Assembly: GCA_034521495.1 (NCBI GenBank) | Contig: JAXHMK010000012.1 | Span: 31,607 to 95,606, forward strand | DNA from: Balneolaceae bacterium | Lineage (GTDB): Bacteria > Bacteroidota > Rhodothermia > Balneolales > Balneolaceae | DNA: 64,000 nucleotides | Direction of reading: 5' to 3' | Shown here: positions 53,388 through 60,927 of the stretch, piece after piece | Layout of the letters: every line of letters starts with the position of its first letter | Position numbering within the stretch: the first letter of the stretch is position 1 | Position numbers and translations under genes: made by a program | The notes under the pieces: model-generated | Databases searched by the model: none | What the model was told of the DNA's origin: nothing | The model's input: only the letters and a program-made list of their open reading frames with translations

Positions 53388-54125
53388 ATGGGGCAAGATA
53401 AAGAAGGACATACAGAGGAAAACTGGGATAAATATTTACCCGGATTAGCCATTGATTGTGTGATTGTGGGATATCATGAAAGGGAGTTAAAAATCCTGAT
53501 CATGGAGTATGAAAATACCGACCTGTATGCTCTGCCCGGTGGATTTATAGAGAAAGAAGAAGATCTTGATAATGCAGCTTCAAAAGTTCTATATGAAAGA
53601 ACTGGCCTGAAAAATATCTACCTGAACCAGTTTCACACATTTGGCAAGCACGACCGGAATGATACAGAAGCGATGAAGATCATTATGAAAAATAATGGAA
53701 TTGCATTTGATGAAAATCATTGGCTTCTGCACAGATTTGTATCTGTAGGCTATGTGGCTCTGGTTGATTATAAAGCAGTAAATCCCTCACCCGGTATCAT
53801 GTCAAGTAAGTGTACCTGGTTTGATCTGGATTCTATCCCGCCGTTAATTCAGGATCATCAAAAAATTATAGATCAGGCACTCCTCTACCTGAAAAACCAT
53901 GTGGATGATAGACTGTTAGGAGCCAATCTGTTGGTGGATACATTTACGATGAAAGACCTGCAAAAACTCCATGAAACTATTTTAGGAAAAAGACTGCACA
54001 GAACAGGATTTCACCGAAAGATGATGGATTCCGGCCACCTGAAACGTCTCGGGAAAAAGAAAACCGGCAAAGCTCACCGGTCGCCCTATCTGTACCGGTT
54101 TGTTACCGAAAATGACAAGGATTAA
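53388..54125 (+). CDS. Nudix-domain transcriptional regulator (NrtR/AraR type) with degenerate Nudix box
   Basis: The frame opens at 53277, but homology starts at ATG 53388 (MGQDKEGHTEENWDKYLPGLAIDCVIVGYH), giving 245 aa. Nudix domain at about 15-150, then a winged-helix domain at about 165-240 (LHETILGKRLHRTGFHRKM, RSPYLYRF). The Nudix box reads GFIEKEEDLDNAASKVLYER: the catalytic RE pair is KV and one Glu of the EE pair is Arg, so hydrolysis is unlikely. Such proteins use the Nudix fold as a metabolite sensor (ADP-ribose for NrtR, arabinose for AraR). The divergent esterase suggests a carbohydrate link. Confidence 0.88.
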   Translation: MGQDKEGHTEENWDKYLPGLAIDCVIVGYHERELKILIMEYENTDLYALPGGFIEKEEDLDNAASKVLYERTGLKNIYLNQFHTFGKHDRNDTEAMKIIMKNNGIAFDENHWLLHRFVSVGYVALVDYKAVNPSPGIMSSKCTWFDLDSIPPLIQDHQKIIDQALLYLKNHVDDRLLGANLLVDTFTMKDLQKLHETILGKRLHRTGFHRKMMDSGHLKRLGKKKTGKAHRSPYLYRFVTENDKD

Positions 54126-54235
54126 TCCTTTAAAAAACCGGCTCAGAATTTGACAATGTTGTGCAGAAGTTAGTATAAAGTGTACAAGATTGTATACCTT
54201 CAAATATCCGGTGAATTTTAGTCTACATTTCTTAA

Positions 54236-56911
54236 ATGAGTAAGAAAAGCAAGAAAAAACAGACGCCGCTGATGCGGCAATATTTCGATATAAAGGAGAA
54301 ACATCCCGGGACTATTTTGCTTTTTCGGGTGGGAGATTTTTATGAAACCTTTTCTGATGACGCCGAACTGATCAGCAAAGAGCTTGGAATTACTCTCACA
54401 AAACGAAATAATGGGGGAGATCAAACGCCGCTGGCCGGATTCCCCTACCATTCGTTGGATACCTATCTACCTAAACTGGTGAAGCGTGGCTACCGCGTGG
54501 CCATTTGCGAGCAGACGGAGGATCCGGATTCTGCCAAAAAAGCGGGACGAAAAGTTGTACAGCGGGAAGTAACCGAAATTACCACGCCGGGAGTCACGCT
54601 TTCCGAAAAACTACTCGACCATAAGCGAAATAATTACATCGCTTCCATCCACTGGGCGGGAGGAACCGCGGGAATTGCGTTCTCAGATATTTCAACCGGT
54701 GAATTTGCCCTCAGCCAGGTTTCAAAAGGCGAGCTGGATTCGTTGCTGCAATCTATCCAGCCATCAGAAATTCTGCTTCAGAAAAAATACAAGAATAATT
54801 TACCGGAGGAAGTGGCTCAGTATAACATCACCTATATAGAAGATTGGGTGTACCAGGGTGATTACGGCTATAACTTGCTGACCGATCATTTTAACACACA
54901 CTCGCTGAAAGGATTTGGTGTAGAAGAGCTGGAAATTGCCCACTATGCAGCTGGCTCGCTTCTTCATTATATGCAGGAGACTCAGAAATCGTCGCTGGCT
55001 CATCTGCGCCGTTTGTATGCTTACGAAAATACCGACTACATGGCGCTGGACTCTTCCACAAAGCGCAACCTGGAGCTAACCACCACCATGCAGGAAGGGG
55101 GAACCGACGGAACACTGGTTTCTATTTTGGATGATACAGTGACGGCGATGGGCGGACGCCTCCTGAGAAAATGGATTATGCGCCCCCTTAAAAAAGTTAA
55201 ACAGATTCAAAAACGTTTAGAAGCGGTTGATTGGCTCTATCAGCATCACGACCGAAGGCATGAACTGCGGGATGAACTTGGACAGATCGGGGATCTTGAA
55301 AGGTTGATCAGCCGCATCAGTGTGGGCAGAACCAATGCCCGTGATTTGAAGCAGCTTCAACTATCACTCGCTCAGATTCCCCGGGTAAAAACACAGATTA
55401 CCCAATCAGATAATGCACTCCTGAATTCTGTTAATGACCGACTCAAACTGATGGTAGATGTCCAGGAGAGAATTGAAAAGGCAATTGTAGAAGATCCGCC
55501 GGCCAGTATTCGCGATGGTGGAATTTTTGCCGATGGATTTGATGATGACCTGGATGAACTGCGTGATATAGCCCGAAACGGGAAAGAGTATATCGCAAAA
55601 ATTAAGGATGATCTGGCGAAGGAAACCGGGATATCATCCCTGAAGATTGGTTACAACAAGGTGTTTGGGTACTACATTGAGGTTACAAATACTCACAAAG
55701 ATAAAGTACCGGAGCACTTCATCCGGAAACAGACGCTGGTCAATTCCGAGCGATATATTACCCCGGAGTTGAAGGACGTGGAGGAGAAAGTTCTCTCGGC
55801 CGAAGAGAAAAGCAAAACGCTGGAAGGTGAACTTTTTGAGGAACTTCGATTGTATGTTGCTGAATTTGCGGATGAGATCCAGCAGATTGCCGGGGCTTTG
55901 GCAGAGCTCGACTGCCTGCAGTGTTTTGCTGAGGTCTCCTTCAGAAATAATTATGTACGCCCGGAAGTGAATGACGGAGACGTTGTGGATGTAAAAAAAG
56001 GGCGCCACCCGGTTGTGGAAAAAACGCTGCCGGCAGGTGAGCCTTTCATTCCAAATGATATTTACCTGGACAATTCGGAGTACCAGATTTTGATGATCAC
56101 CGGTCCGAATATGGCCGGGAAGAGTATCATACTGCGGCAAACCGGGCTGCTCGTGTTGATGGCTCAACTGGGGTGTTTTGTTCCCGCCGAGAAAGCAACG
56201 ATCGGGCTGGTGGATAAAATCTTTACACGGGTTGGAGCGTCTGATAATCTGGCTGCCGGGGAGAGTACATTTTTGGTTGAGATGAACGAAGCGGCCAATA
56301 TACTCAATAATGCCACTCCAAAATCTCTTATTCTTTTGGATGAAGTGGGACGGGGAACAAGCACGTTTGATGGATTGAGTATTGCATGGGCGCTATCAGA
56401 ATACCTTCACAATAAACCGGAAGTAGCTGCTAAAACACTCTTTGCGACACACTATCATGAATTGAATGAGTTGGAAAGTCGCTACGAAAGAATTAAGAAT
56501 TTCAATATTAAAGTGAAGGAGCACGACGGAAAAGTAATTTTCATGCGGAAGCTGGTCCGGGGCGGAACGGACCATAGCTATGGTATCCAGGTGGCAAATA
56601 TGGCGGGATTACCCCAGGTTGTAATCGAGCGTGCGAAGGAGATTTTATCAAACCTGGAGAGTCATTCGCTGGATGTGAGTCATGAAGGAAACGGTGCCAT
56701 CAAAAAAACAGCAGCTAAAAAAGAAGCCGCTCAAAAAACTACAAAGCAGGTAGAGAACCAGGAGCAGATTCCCCAAATGACTCTTTTCGATACGCATGTG
56801 GATCCCAGGATAGAAACTGTAATGGATAAGATTGAAGCAAGTGATCCTGAACGAATGACGCCTATTGAAGCTCTTCTTTTGTTGAGTGAGCTAAAGAAAA
56901 TTGTAAAGTAA
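54236..56911 (+). CDS. mutS: DNA mismatch repair protein MutS
   Basis: 891 aa, full length. Mismatch-recognition motif D34-F35-Y36-E37 (the Phe-x-Glu wedge), connector and lever/clamp domains, and a C-terminal ABC-type ATPase. The ATPase has Walker A GPNMAGKS (623-630), Walker B LILLDEVGRGTSTFDG, and the helix-turn-helix dimer segment. Lysine/alanine-rich linker at about 820-850 before the final QIPQMTLFD motif, which resembles a beta-clamp-binding peptide. Recognises mismatches and starts repair with MutL. Confidence 0.98.
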   Translation: MSKKSKKKQTPLMRQYFDIKEKHPGTILLFRVGDFYETFSDDAELISKELGITLTKRNNGGDQTPLAGFPYHSLDTYLPKLVKRGYRVAICEQTEDPDSAKKAGRKVVQREVTEITTPGVTLSEKLLDHKRNNYIASIHWAGGTAGIAFSDISTGEFALSQVSKGELDSLLQSIQPSEILLQKKYKNNLPEEVAQYNITYIEDWVYQGDYGYNLLTDHFNTHSLKGFGVEELEIAHYAAGSLLHYMQETQKSSLAHLRRLYAYENTDYMALDSSTKRNLELTTTMQEGGTDGTLVSILDDTVTAMGGRLLRKWIMRPLKKVKQIQKRLEAVDWLYQHHDRRHELRDELGQIGDLERLISRISVGRTNARDLKQLQLSLAQIPRVKTQITQSDNALLNSVNDRLKLMVDVQERIEKAIVEDPPASIRDGGIFADGFDDDLDELRDIARNGKEYIAKIKDDLAKETGISSLKIGYNKVFGYYIEVTNTHKDKVPEHFIRKQTLVNSERYITPELKDVEEKVLSAEEKSKTLEGELFEELRLYVAEFADEIQQIAGALAELDCLQCFAEVSFRNNYVRPEVNDGDVVDVKKGRHPVVEKTLPAGEPFIPNDIYLDNSEYQILMITGPNMAGKSIILRQTGLLVLMAQLGCFVPAEKATIGLVDKIFTRVGASDNLAAGESTFLVEMNEAANILNNATPKSLILLDEVGRGTSTFDGLSIAWALSEYLHNKPEVAAKTLFATHYHELNELESRYERIKNFNIKVKEHDGKVIFMRKLVRGGTDHSYGIQVANMAGLPQVVIERAKEILSNLESHSLDVSHEGNGAIKKTAAKKEAAQKTTKQVENQEQIPQMTLFDTHVDPRIETVMDKIEASDPERMTPIEALLLLSELKKIVK

Positions 56912-57065
56912 TACTCTGAAGATAGCTTTAATCTATTTTTACGACCTTCCAAACTTGTCAGAAATTACCCCAATATTTACAAATTAAAATATTTAAGATA
57001 AATATAATCAGGGTTTTATAACTTTTTTAAATGGAAATGGTAATCATGGAAGAGTAATTGGCCTT

Positions 57066-57207
57066 GAATAGTTGGCGGAAAAAAGGACACCGATTGAACC
57101 GTGAGAAGAATCCTTTCATACCGGTGAGAAGCTAATTTTAAGGGCTGAAAGAGTGATGGACCATTGAAAGGATTCCACGGTGAACTCGTGTCCGCCGCCA
57201 ACTATTC
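57066..57207. repeat. Structured inverted-repeat element (~142 bp)
   Basis: Outer arms GAATAGTTGGCGG (57066-57078) and CCGCCAACTATTC (57195-57207) pair perfectly over 13 bp. Inner arms GAATCCTTTCA (about 57109-57119) and TGAAAGGATTC (about 57165-57175) pair perfectly over 11 bp. Flanking GCCTTGA is repeated on both sides (57061 and 57211). No coding potential. This looks like a MITE-like element or a mobile structured intergenic repeat; a structured RNA is the other reading. Confidence 0.6.
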
Positions 57208-57226
57208 ACAGCCTTGATATTTTCGT

Positions 57227-57252
57227 TCTTTTGTATCAAGACAAAAGAACAA
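57227..57252. repeat. GTTCTTTTGT hairpin
   Basis: Arms GTTCTTTTGT and ACAAAAGAAC with a 6-nt loop ATCAAG. Sits 20 nt after the structured element and may be part of the same mobile unit; I recall similar text as a dispersed repeat in Bacteroidota genomes. Confidence 0.5.
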
Positions 57253-57427
57253 GCATTTGCAACAAGTTTACATCATAAAAATGGAGTAATTCCTCAAACT
57301 TATATATTGAAGGTAAACGTATTCTTCTGTATTCTACTATAACAGGTCAGTTAATATTTCTTGGGGTAAACATTATTCGGAAATCTGATCGATTCAAAAA
57401 AAAATAAGTTAACCAAACATTATATAT

Positions 57428-58297
57428 ATGGACCATTCACGTCGTTCTTTTCTCAAAAAATCCGGACTTCTTGCCGGCGGTGCAGCTTTAACCAGTTTAT
57501 CGTTTTTGCAATCCTGCGCATCATCTGATGAGGTGGAGGAAGTAACAAATACTTTTGGTATACAGCTTTATACTCTCAGGGATATTATAGGTGATGACCC
57601 AAGAGGGGTGATATCGAGCCTTGCAGAGTTTGGATATAAACAAATTGAAAGTTATGAAGGATCTATGGGAATTTTCTGGGGGATGAGCCACACAGAATTC
57701 AAACAATTTCTTGATGATCTTGGATTGAGCATGATTTCAACTCATGCCAACGTGTCTGAGAATTACCAACAGAAAGTTGATCAGCTTGCTGAAATCGGAG
57801 TGCCCTATATTATCAATCCCTATGTTGGACCGCAGGAATCTATTGATGATTTCTATCAACTTGCAGAACAGTTTAATGAGCTGGGCCAAATAGCAAATGA
57901 TGCCGGTATTACATTTGCATACCATAACCATGCATACTCTTTTGAAGAGTTGGATGGAGAGATTCCACAGGTTGTAATGATGGAAAATACAGATCCGGAT
58001 TTGGTTGAGTTTCAGATGGACATGTACTGGGTTGTTGAAGCCGGAGAAGATATTCTGGATTGGATTCGACGCTATCCTAACAGATTTACAAGCGGTCATG
58101 TAAAGGATTCTTCCGGTGGTGAAGATGCAGAATCTGTAGTATTAGGTACAGGTACTATCGATTACCCATCTATTGTGCAGGTAGCACAAGAAAACGGAAT
58201 GGAACACTTTATAGTGGAACAAGAAGCCTATACCGGCACCACACCAATGGATGCCGCACAGGCTGATGCCGAGTATATGAAAAATCTTCAGCTGTAA
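57428..58297 (+). CDS. Exported sugar phosphate isomerase/epimerase-like TIM-barrel protein
   Basis: 289 aa. Tat signal (HSRRSFLKKSGLLAGGAALTSL) followed by FLQSCASS, a near-lipobox. Xylose-isomerase-like (AP-endonuclease 2) TIM barrel: NTFGIQLYTLRDIIGDDPRGVISSLAEFGYKQIESYEG, MISTHANVSENY, ITFAYHNHAYSFEEL, VEFQMDMYWVVEAGED, GHVKDSSGGEDAESVVLGTGTIDYPSIV, with the usual His/Glu/Asp metal ligands. Exported homologues next to Gfo/Idh proteins have been linked to 3-keto-glycoside processing. 42 nt before the alcohol dehydrogenase, probably one transcript. Confidence 0.9.
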   Translation: MDHSRRSFLKKSGLLAGGAALTSLSFLQSCASSDEVEEVTNTFGIQLYTLRDIIGDDPRGVISSLAEFGYKQIESYEGSMGIFWGMSHTEFKQFLDDLGLSMISTHANVSENYQQKVDQLAEIGVPYIINPYVGPQESIDDFYQLAEQFNELGQIANDAGITFAYHNHAYSFEELDGEIPQVVMMENTDPDLVEFQMDMYWVVEAGEDILDWIRRYPNRFTSGHVKDSSGGEDAESVVLGTGTIDYPSIVQVAQENGMEHFIVEQEAYTGTTPMDAAQADAEYMKNLQL

Positions 58298-58339
58298 TTA
58301 TCTTAGCTGTTAATAAGAATTAAAAATGATTCCGGTTGT

Positions 58340-59371
58340 ATGAAAGCAATGCTTTTACATAGTGTTGAAGACTTAAACCGGAATCATTCTCCATTAGAGC
58401 TTACCGATATAAAAAAACCGGAACCGGCTGAGGGAGAACTGCTGATTAAAGTTTCTGTCTGTGGAGTATGCCATACAGAACTGGATGAAATTGAAGGAAG
58501 AACCCCGCCAGAGTCCTATCCCGTTGTTCCGGGTCACCAGGTAGTGGGGGTTGTTGAAGAACTTGGAGGTAACGTTGATCAGTTTGATAAGGGAGACCGT
58601 GCAGGAGTAGCGTGGATTTACTCTGCCTGTGGAGAATGCTATCACTGCAAAGAAGGTGAAGAAAATTTATGCAAGGAGTTCACAGCAACTGGCCGCGATA
58701 AAAATGGCGGATATGCAGAATATATGACCGTTCCCGCCGAATTTGCCTATCCGATTCCTGATGAATTGAAAGATGAAGAGACCGCTCCGCTGCTTTGTGC
58801 CGGAGCCATTGGGTACCGCTCCCTTTCGCTGACGAATATATCTGACGGGAAACGTCTCGGCCTCACAGGGTTTGGAGCATCGGGACACCTGGTCCTTCGT
58901 ATGGTTAAATATCTTTATCCAAATACCGATGTATACGTGTTTGCGAGGAATCCGGATGAACGTGATTTTGCCCTTGAACTCGGAGCCGTTTGGACGGGTG
59001 ATACAGAGGCAACAGCTCCCGAACCTCTACATGCAATTATTGACACGACTCCTGCATGGAAGCCCGATGTGGAAGCATTAAGAAATCTTGCTCCCGGCGG
59101 ACGTCTTGTGATCAATGCCATTCGAAAACAGGATTCTGATATTGACTACCTTCAAAAAATCGACTATTCCACTCACCTGTGGATGGAAAAGGAGATTAAA
59201 TCGGTTGCCAATGTCACCCGAAAAGATGTAGAGATGATGCTGGAAATCGCCGCCGAAGCCGGAATCCGACCCGATGTTCAGCTTTTTCCATTAGAGAAAG
59301 CAAATGAAGCGTTGATGGAGATCAAACAAGGAAAAATAAAAGGCGGGAAGGTTTTAAAAATTAATGGATGA
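58340..59371 (+). CDS. Zinc-dependent alcohol dehydrogenase
   Basis: 343 aa medium-chain dehydrogenase. Catalytic-zinc residues in VCGVCHTELDEIEGRTPPESYPVVPGHQVVGVVEE, a structural-zinc loop with four Cys (CGECYHCKEGEENLC), and the Rossmann stretch LTGFGASGHLVLRMVKYLYP. The length and pattern fit the zinc-binding alcohol dehydrogenase family that includes AdhA-type enzymes. Oxidises an alcohol or reduces an aldehyde with NAD(P). No specific substrate from sequence. Confidence 0.93.
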   Translation: MKAMLLHSVEDLNRNHSPLELTDIKKPEPAEGELLIKVSVCGVCHTELDEIEGRTPPESYPVVPGHQVVGVVEELGGNVDQFDKGDRAGVAWIYSACGECYHCKEGEENLCKEFTATGRDKNGGYAEYMTVPAEFAYPIPDELKDEETAPLLCAGAIGYRSLSLTNISDGKRLGLTGFGASGHLVLRMVKYLYPNTDVYVFARNPDERDFALELGAVWTGDTEATAPEPLHAIIDTTPAWKPDVEALRNLAPGGRLVINAIRKQDSDIDYLQKIDYSTHLWMEKEIKSVANVTRKDVEMMLEIAAEAGIRPDVQLFPLEKANEALMEIKQGKIKGGKVLKING

Positions 59372-59392
59372 AGGCATTGAATGATGTACGCC

Positions 59393-59541
59393 GGTCAGCT
59401 TGACCGGCCCCGAATCTTTATTTACGATTATTAACCTAAAGACTACCTTTCAGTAATGGTCAGGTTGACCGTTTTACAATTTTAGACCTGGAACCTTAAA
59501 CACACCCCTTTGCAACACTCCGCAATCAGCTTGACCGGCCC
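59393..59541. repeat. CAGCTTG-core palindromes (three copies)
   Basis: GGTCAGCTTGACC, GGTCAGGTTGACC and (AA)TCAGCTTGACCGGCCC within 150 bp, downstream of the alcohol dehydrogenase. The same core recurs with different but matching arms at 60688-60700 (GGGCAGCTTGCCC) and, expanded, at 63134-63159. Confidence 0.55.
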
Positions 59542-59743
59542 TGAAGTTTTATCAAAGACCTTGTACCTTTTTAGCGACGTGACAGCGTGCGAAGCTCCTG
59601 TCAGCGTCGTTTCAAAGTTTACCAACGGATTTCTTCAGACCAACGCTAAGACCCAACGCTGACAGATCCGGTTGGTGCTGTCAGATTGATTGATTTAATT
59701 TCAATTAAGGTAACGGGCAAAGCCTGTCCCGACCCAATTCGGG

Positions 59744-59758
59744 GCTGCCCGTTGTACA
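59744..59758. repeat. Left 15-bp inverted repeat flanking GntR gene
   Basis: GCTGCCCGTTGTACA is exactly the complement of the 15 bp at 60679-60693 on the other side of the GntR-family gene. It also closes a hairpin with AACGGGCA at 59712-59719. Confidence 0.6.
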
Positions 59759-59779
59759 ATAAATCCTGAATTCTGAAAC

Positions 59780-60673
59780 GTGCAACATTCCGCAAAACAC
59801 ATAGCAGACCGCATCCGGTTAATGATCACCACCAAGCAGTTCCAGGTGGGGGAGATGCTGCCATCAACCCGTGAATTGGGAAAACAGTTGGGAGCCAGTT
59901 TTCATACCGTACGAAAAGCCTACCAGCAACTGGCAGATGAAGGATTGATTGAGAGCGAACAGGGCAGGGGATTTTTGGTAAAACAGCAAAGTACCACGCT
60001 CGATAAATCGGAACGCCTGGAGCTGGCCGCTGAAAAATTTCAGATGTTGTTGGAAGAGCTGATCGGCTACGGGTTAGATGAATCAGAAGTAGAGGCCATT
60101 TTTGAAGAACAGATCAGTTTTATGGAGTGGCCGGATCGTATTCAAAGTATCGCTACAGTTGGAGAAACTATTGAGCTTGCAAAGTTGCTATCTGATTCGA
60201 TCAAAAATCAGATAGGCGTAAAAAGTTCGGTTATCAAAGCTTCCGATTATGATGACCTGGTTCGGTATGATGCCCTGTTTGTACCGATCTACCTGGTGAA
60301 TGAATTTCGAAATTTGAGTGATGCCATTCGTCTCCTCCCGGTTGTATTTCATTATGATGCGGATGTTCTTCTATCGATTATTGACAGGTCGGGTATTGAA
60401 GCGATTGGACTCGTTACATCTGAAGAAGACAGCATCCCCAAAATTATTGATGAGCTGAAAACGCTTATTAAGTTTGAAGGGGCGTTTGTAGCCGGTGCCA
60501 CGTATGGAAAATCGCTGCCGCTTTTTGTTCGAAATACAGATCTTATTGTATACACTCCCGCCAGTGCAAGATTAGTTGAAGCCAAGGTTCCCGAGAAAAG
60601 CCGAATTAAACTTGAGTATATCATTTCAGAAAAAAGCGCAGAGATGATTCGATCTGAGTTGTGGGATCAGTAG
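59780..60673 (+). CDS. GntR-family regulator with long non-standard C-terminal domain
   Basis: 297 aa from a GTG start. N-terminal GntR winged helix (about 1-68): HIADRIRLMITTKQFQVGEMLPSTRELGKQLGASFHTVRKAYQQLADEGLIESEQGRGFLV. The remaining ~225 residues do not look like the FadR, HutC, MocR or short YtrA tails. They contain alternating hydrophobic strands and helices (ALFVPIYLVNEFRNLSDAIRLLPVVFHYDADVLL; FEGAFVAGATYGKSLPLFV), as in periplasmic-binding-like sensor folds. Ligand unknown. Sits between two inverted copies of a 15-bp palindrome arm, 254 nt before the helicase gene. Confidence 0.85.
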   Translation: MQHSAKHIADRIRLMITTKQFQVGEMLPSTRELGKQLGASFHTVRKAYQQLADEGLIESEQGRGFLVKQQSTTLDKSERLELAAEKFQMLLEELIGYGLDESEVEAIFEEQISFMEWPDRIQSIATVGETIELAKLLSDSIKNQIGVKSSVIKASDYDDLVRYDALFVPIYLVNEFRNLSDAIRLLPVVFHYDADVLLSIIDRSGIEAIGLVTSEEDSIPKIIDELKTLIKFEGAFVAGATYGKSLPLFVRNTDLIVYTPASARLVEAKVPEKSRIKLEYIISEKSAEMIRSELWDQ

Positions 60674-60678
60674 GGTAC

Positions 60679-60700
60679 TGTACAACGGGCAGCTTGCCCG
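60679..60700. repeat. Right inverted repeat / AACGGGCAGCTTGCCCGTT hairpin after GntR gene
   Basis: TGTACAACGGGCAGC (60679-60693) mirrors 59744-59758. It runs into AGCTTGCCCGTT, so that AACGGGCA-GCT-TGCCCGTT forms a tight hairpin 11 nt after the GntR stop. A second hairpin, GCCGGACA-AGC-TGTCCGGC, follows at about 60800-60818. Confidence 0.55.
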
Positions 60701-60799
60701 TTACTGATTATCAAACTTGTGGGTGTTTGCGAAACATTATGCCTGAATATCTATCAATAATTCAATCTTCCATTTTTCTCCAAAATTAAAACCTGTCGT

Positions 60800-60818
60800 G
60801 CCGGACAAGCTGTCCGGC
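60800..60818. repeat. GCCGGACA-AGC-TGTCCGGC hairpin
   Basis: An 8-bp perfect stem with a 3-nt AGC loop in the 254-nt gap before the helicase gene. The centre (ACAAGCTGT) is related to the CAGCTTG-core family on the opposite strand, with different arms. Confidence 0.5.
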
Positions 60819-60927
60819 GTACTGCACCCCAACCGACAACAAACAATTTCATTTGCCCAACAAGCTGAGTACCTTTCCAGTTGAAATAACACTTTTCACT
60901 TTTCACCTTTGCCTTTTCACTTAAAAA

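Larger units (their letters stand above)
56912..57427. other. 516-bp intergenic region with a large structured repeat
   Basis: No gene seen. It contains the complex inverted repeat 57066-57207 and the hairpin 57227-57252. The rest is A/T-rich and includes the likely promoter region of the isomerase/epimerase gene. Confidence 0.6.
59372..59779. other. 408-bp intergenic region packed with palindromes
   Basis: No gene seen. Palindromes: GGTCAGCTTGACC (59393-59405), GGTCAGGTTGACC (about 59458-59470), TCAGCTTGACCGGCCC (59526-59541), a CGACG-TGACAG / CTGTCAGCGTCG stem (about 59575-59611), a second CGCTGACAG / CTGTCAG pair (about 59650-59685) and AACGGGCA / TGCCCGTT (59712-59753). Confidence 0.6.

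Noticed and set aside
57066..57207. Riboswitch in front of the isomerase/epimerase gene
   Set aside because: I recognise no known aptamer core. The flanking repeats and the 220-nt distance to the start fit a mobile repeat better.
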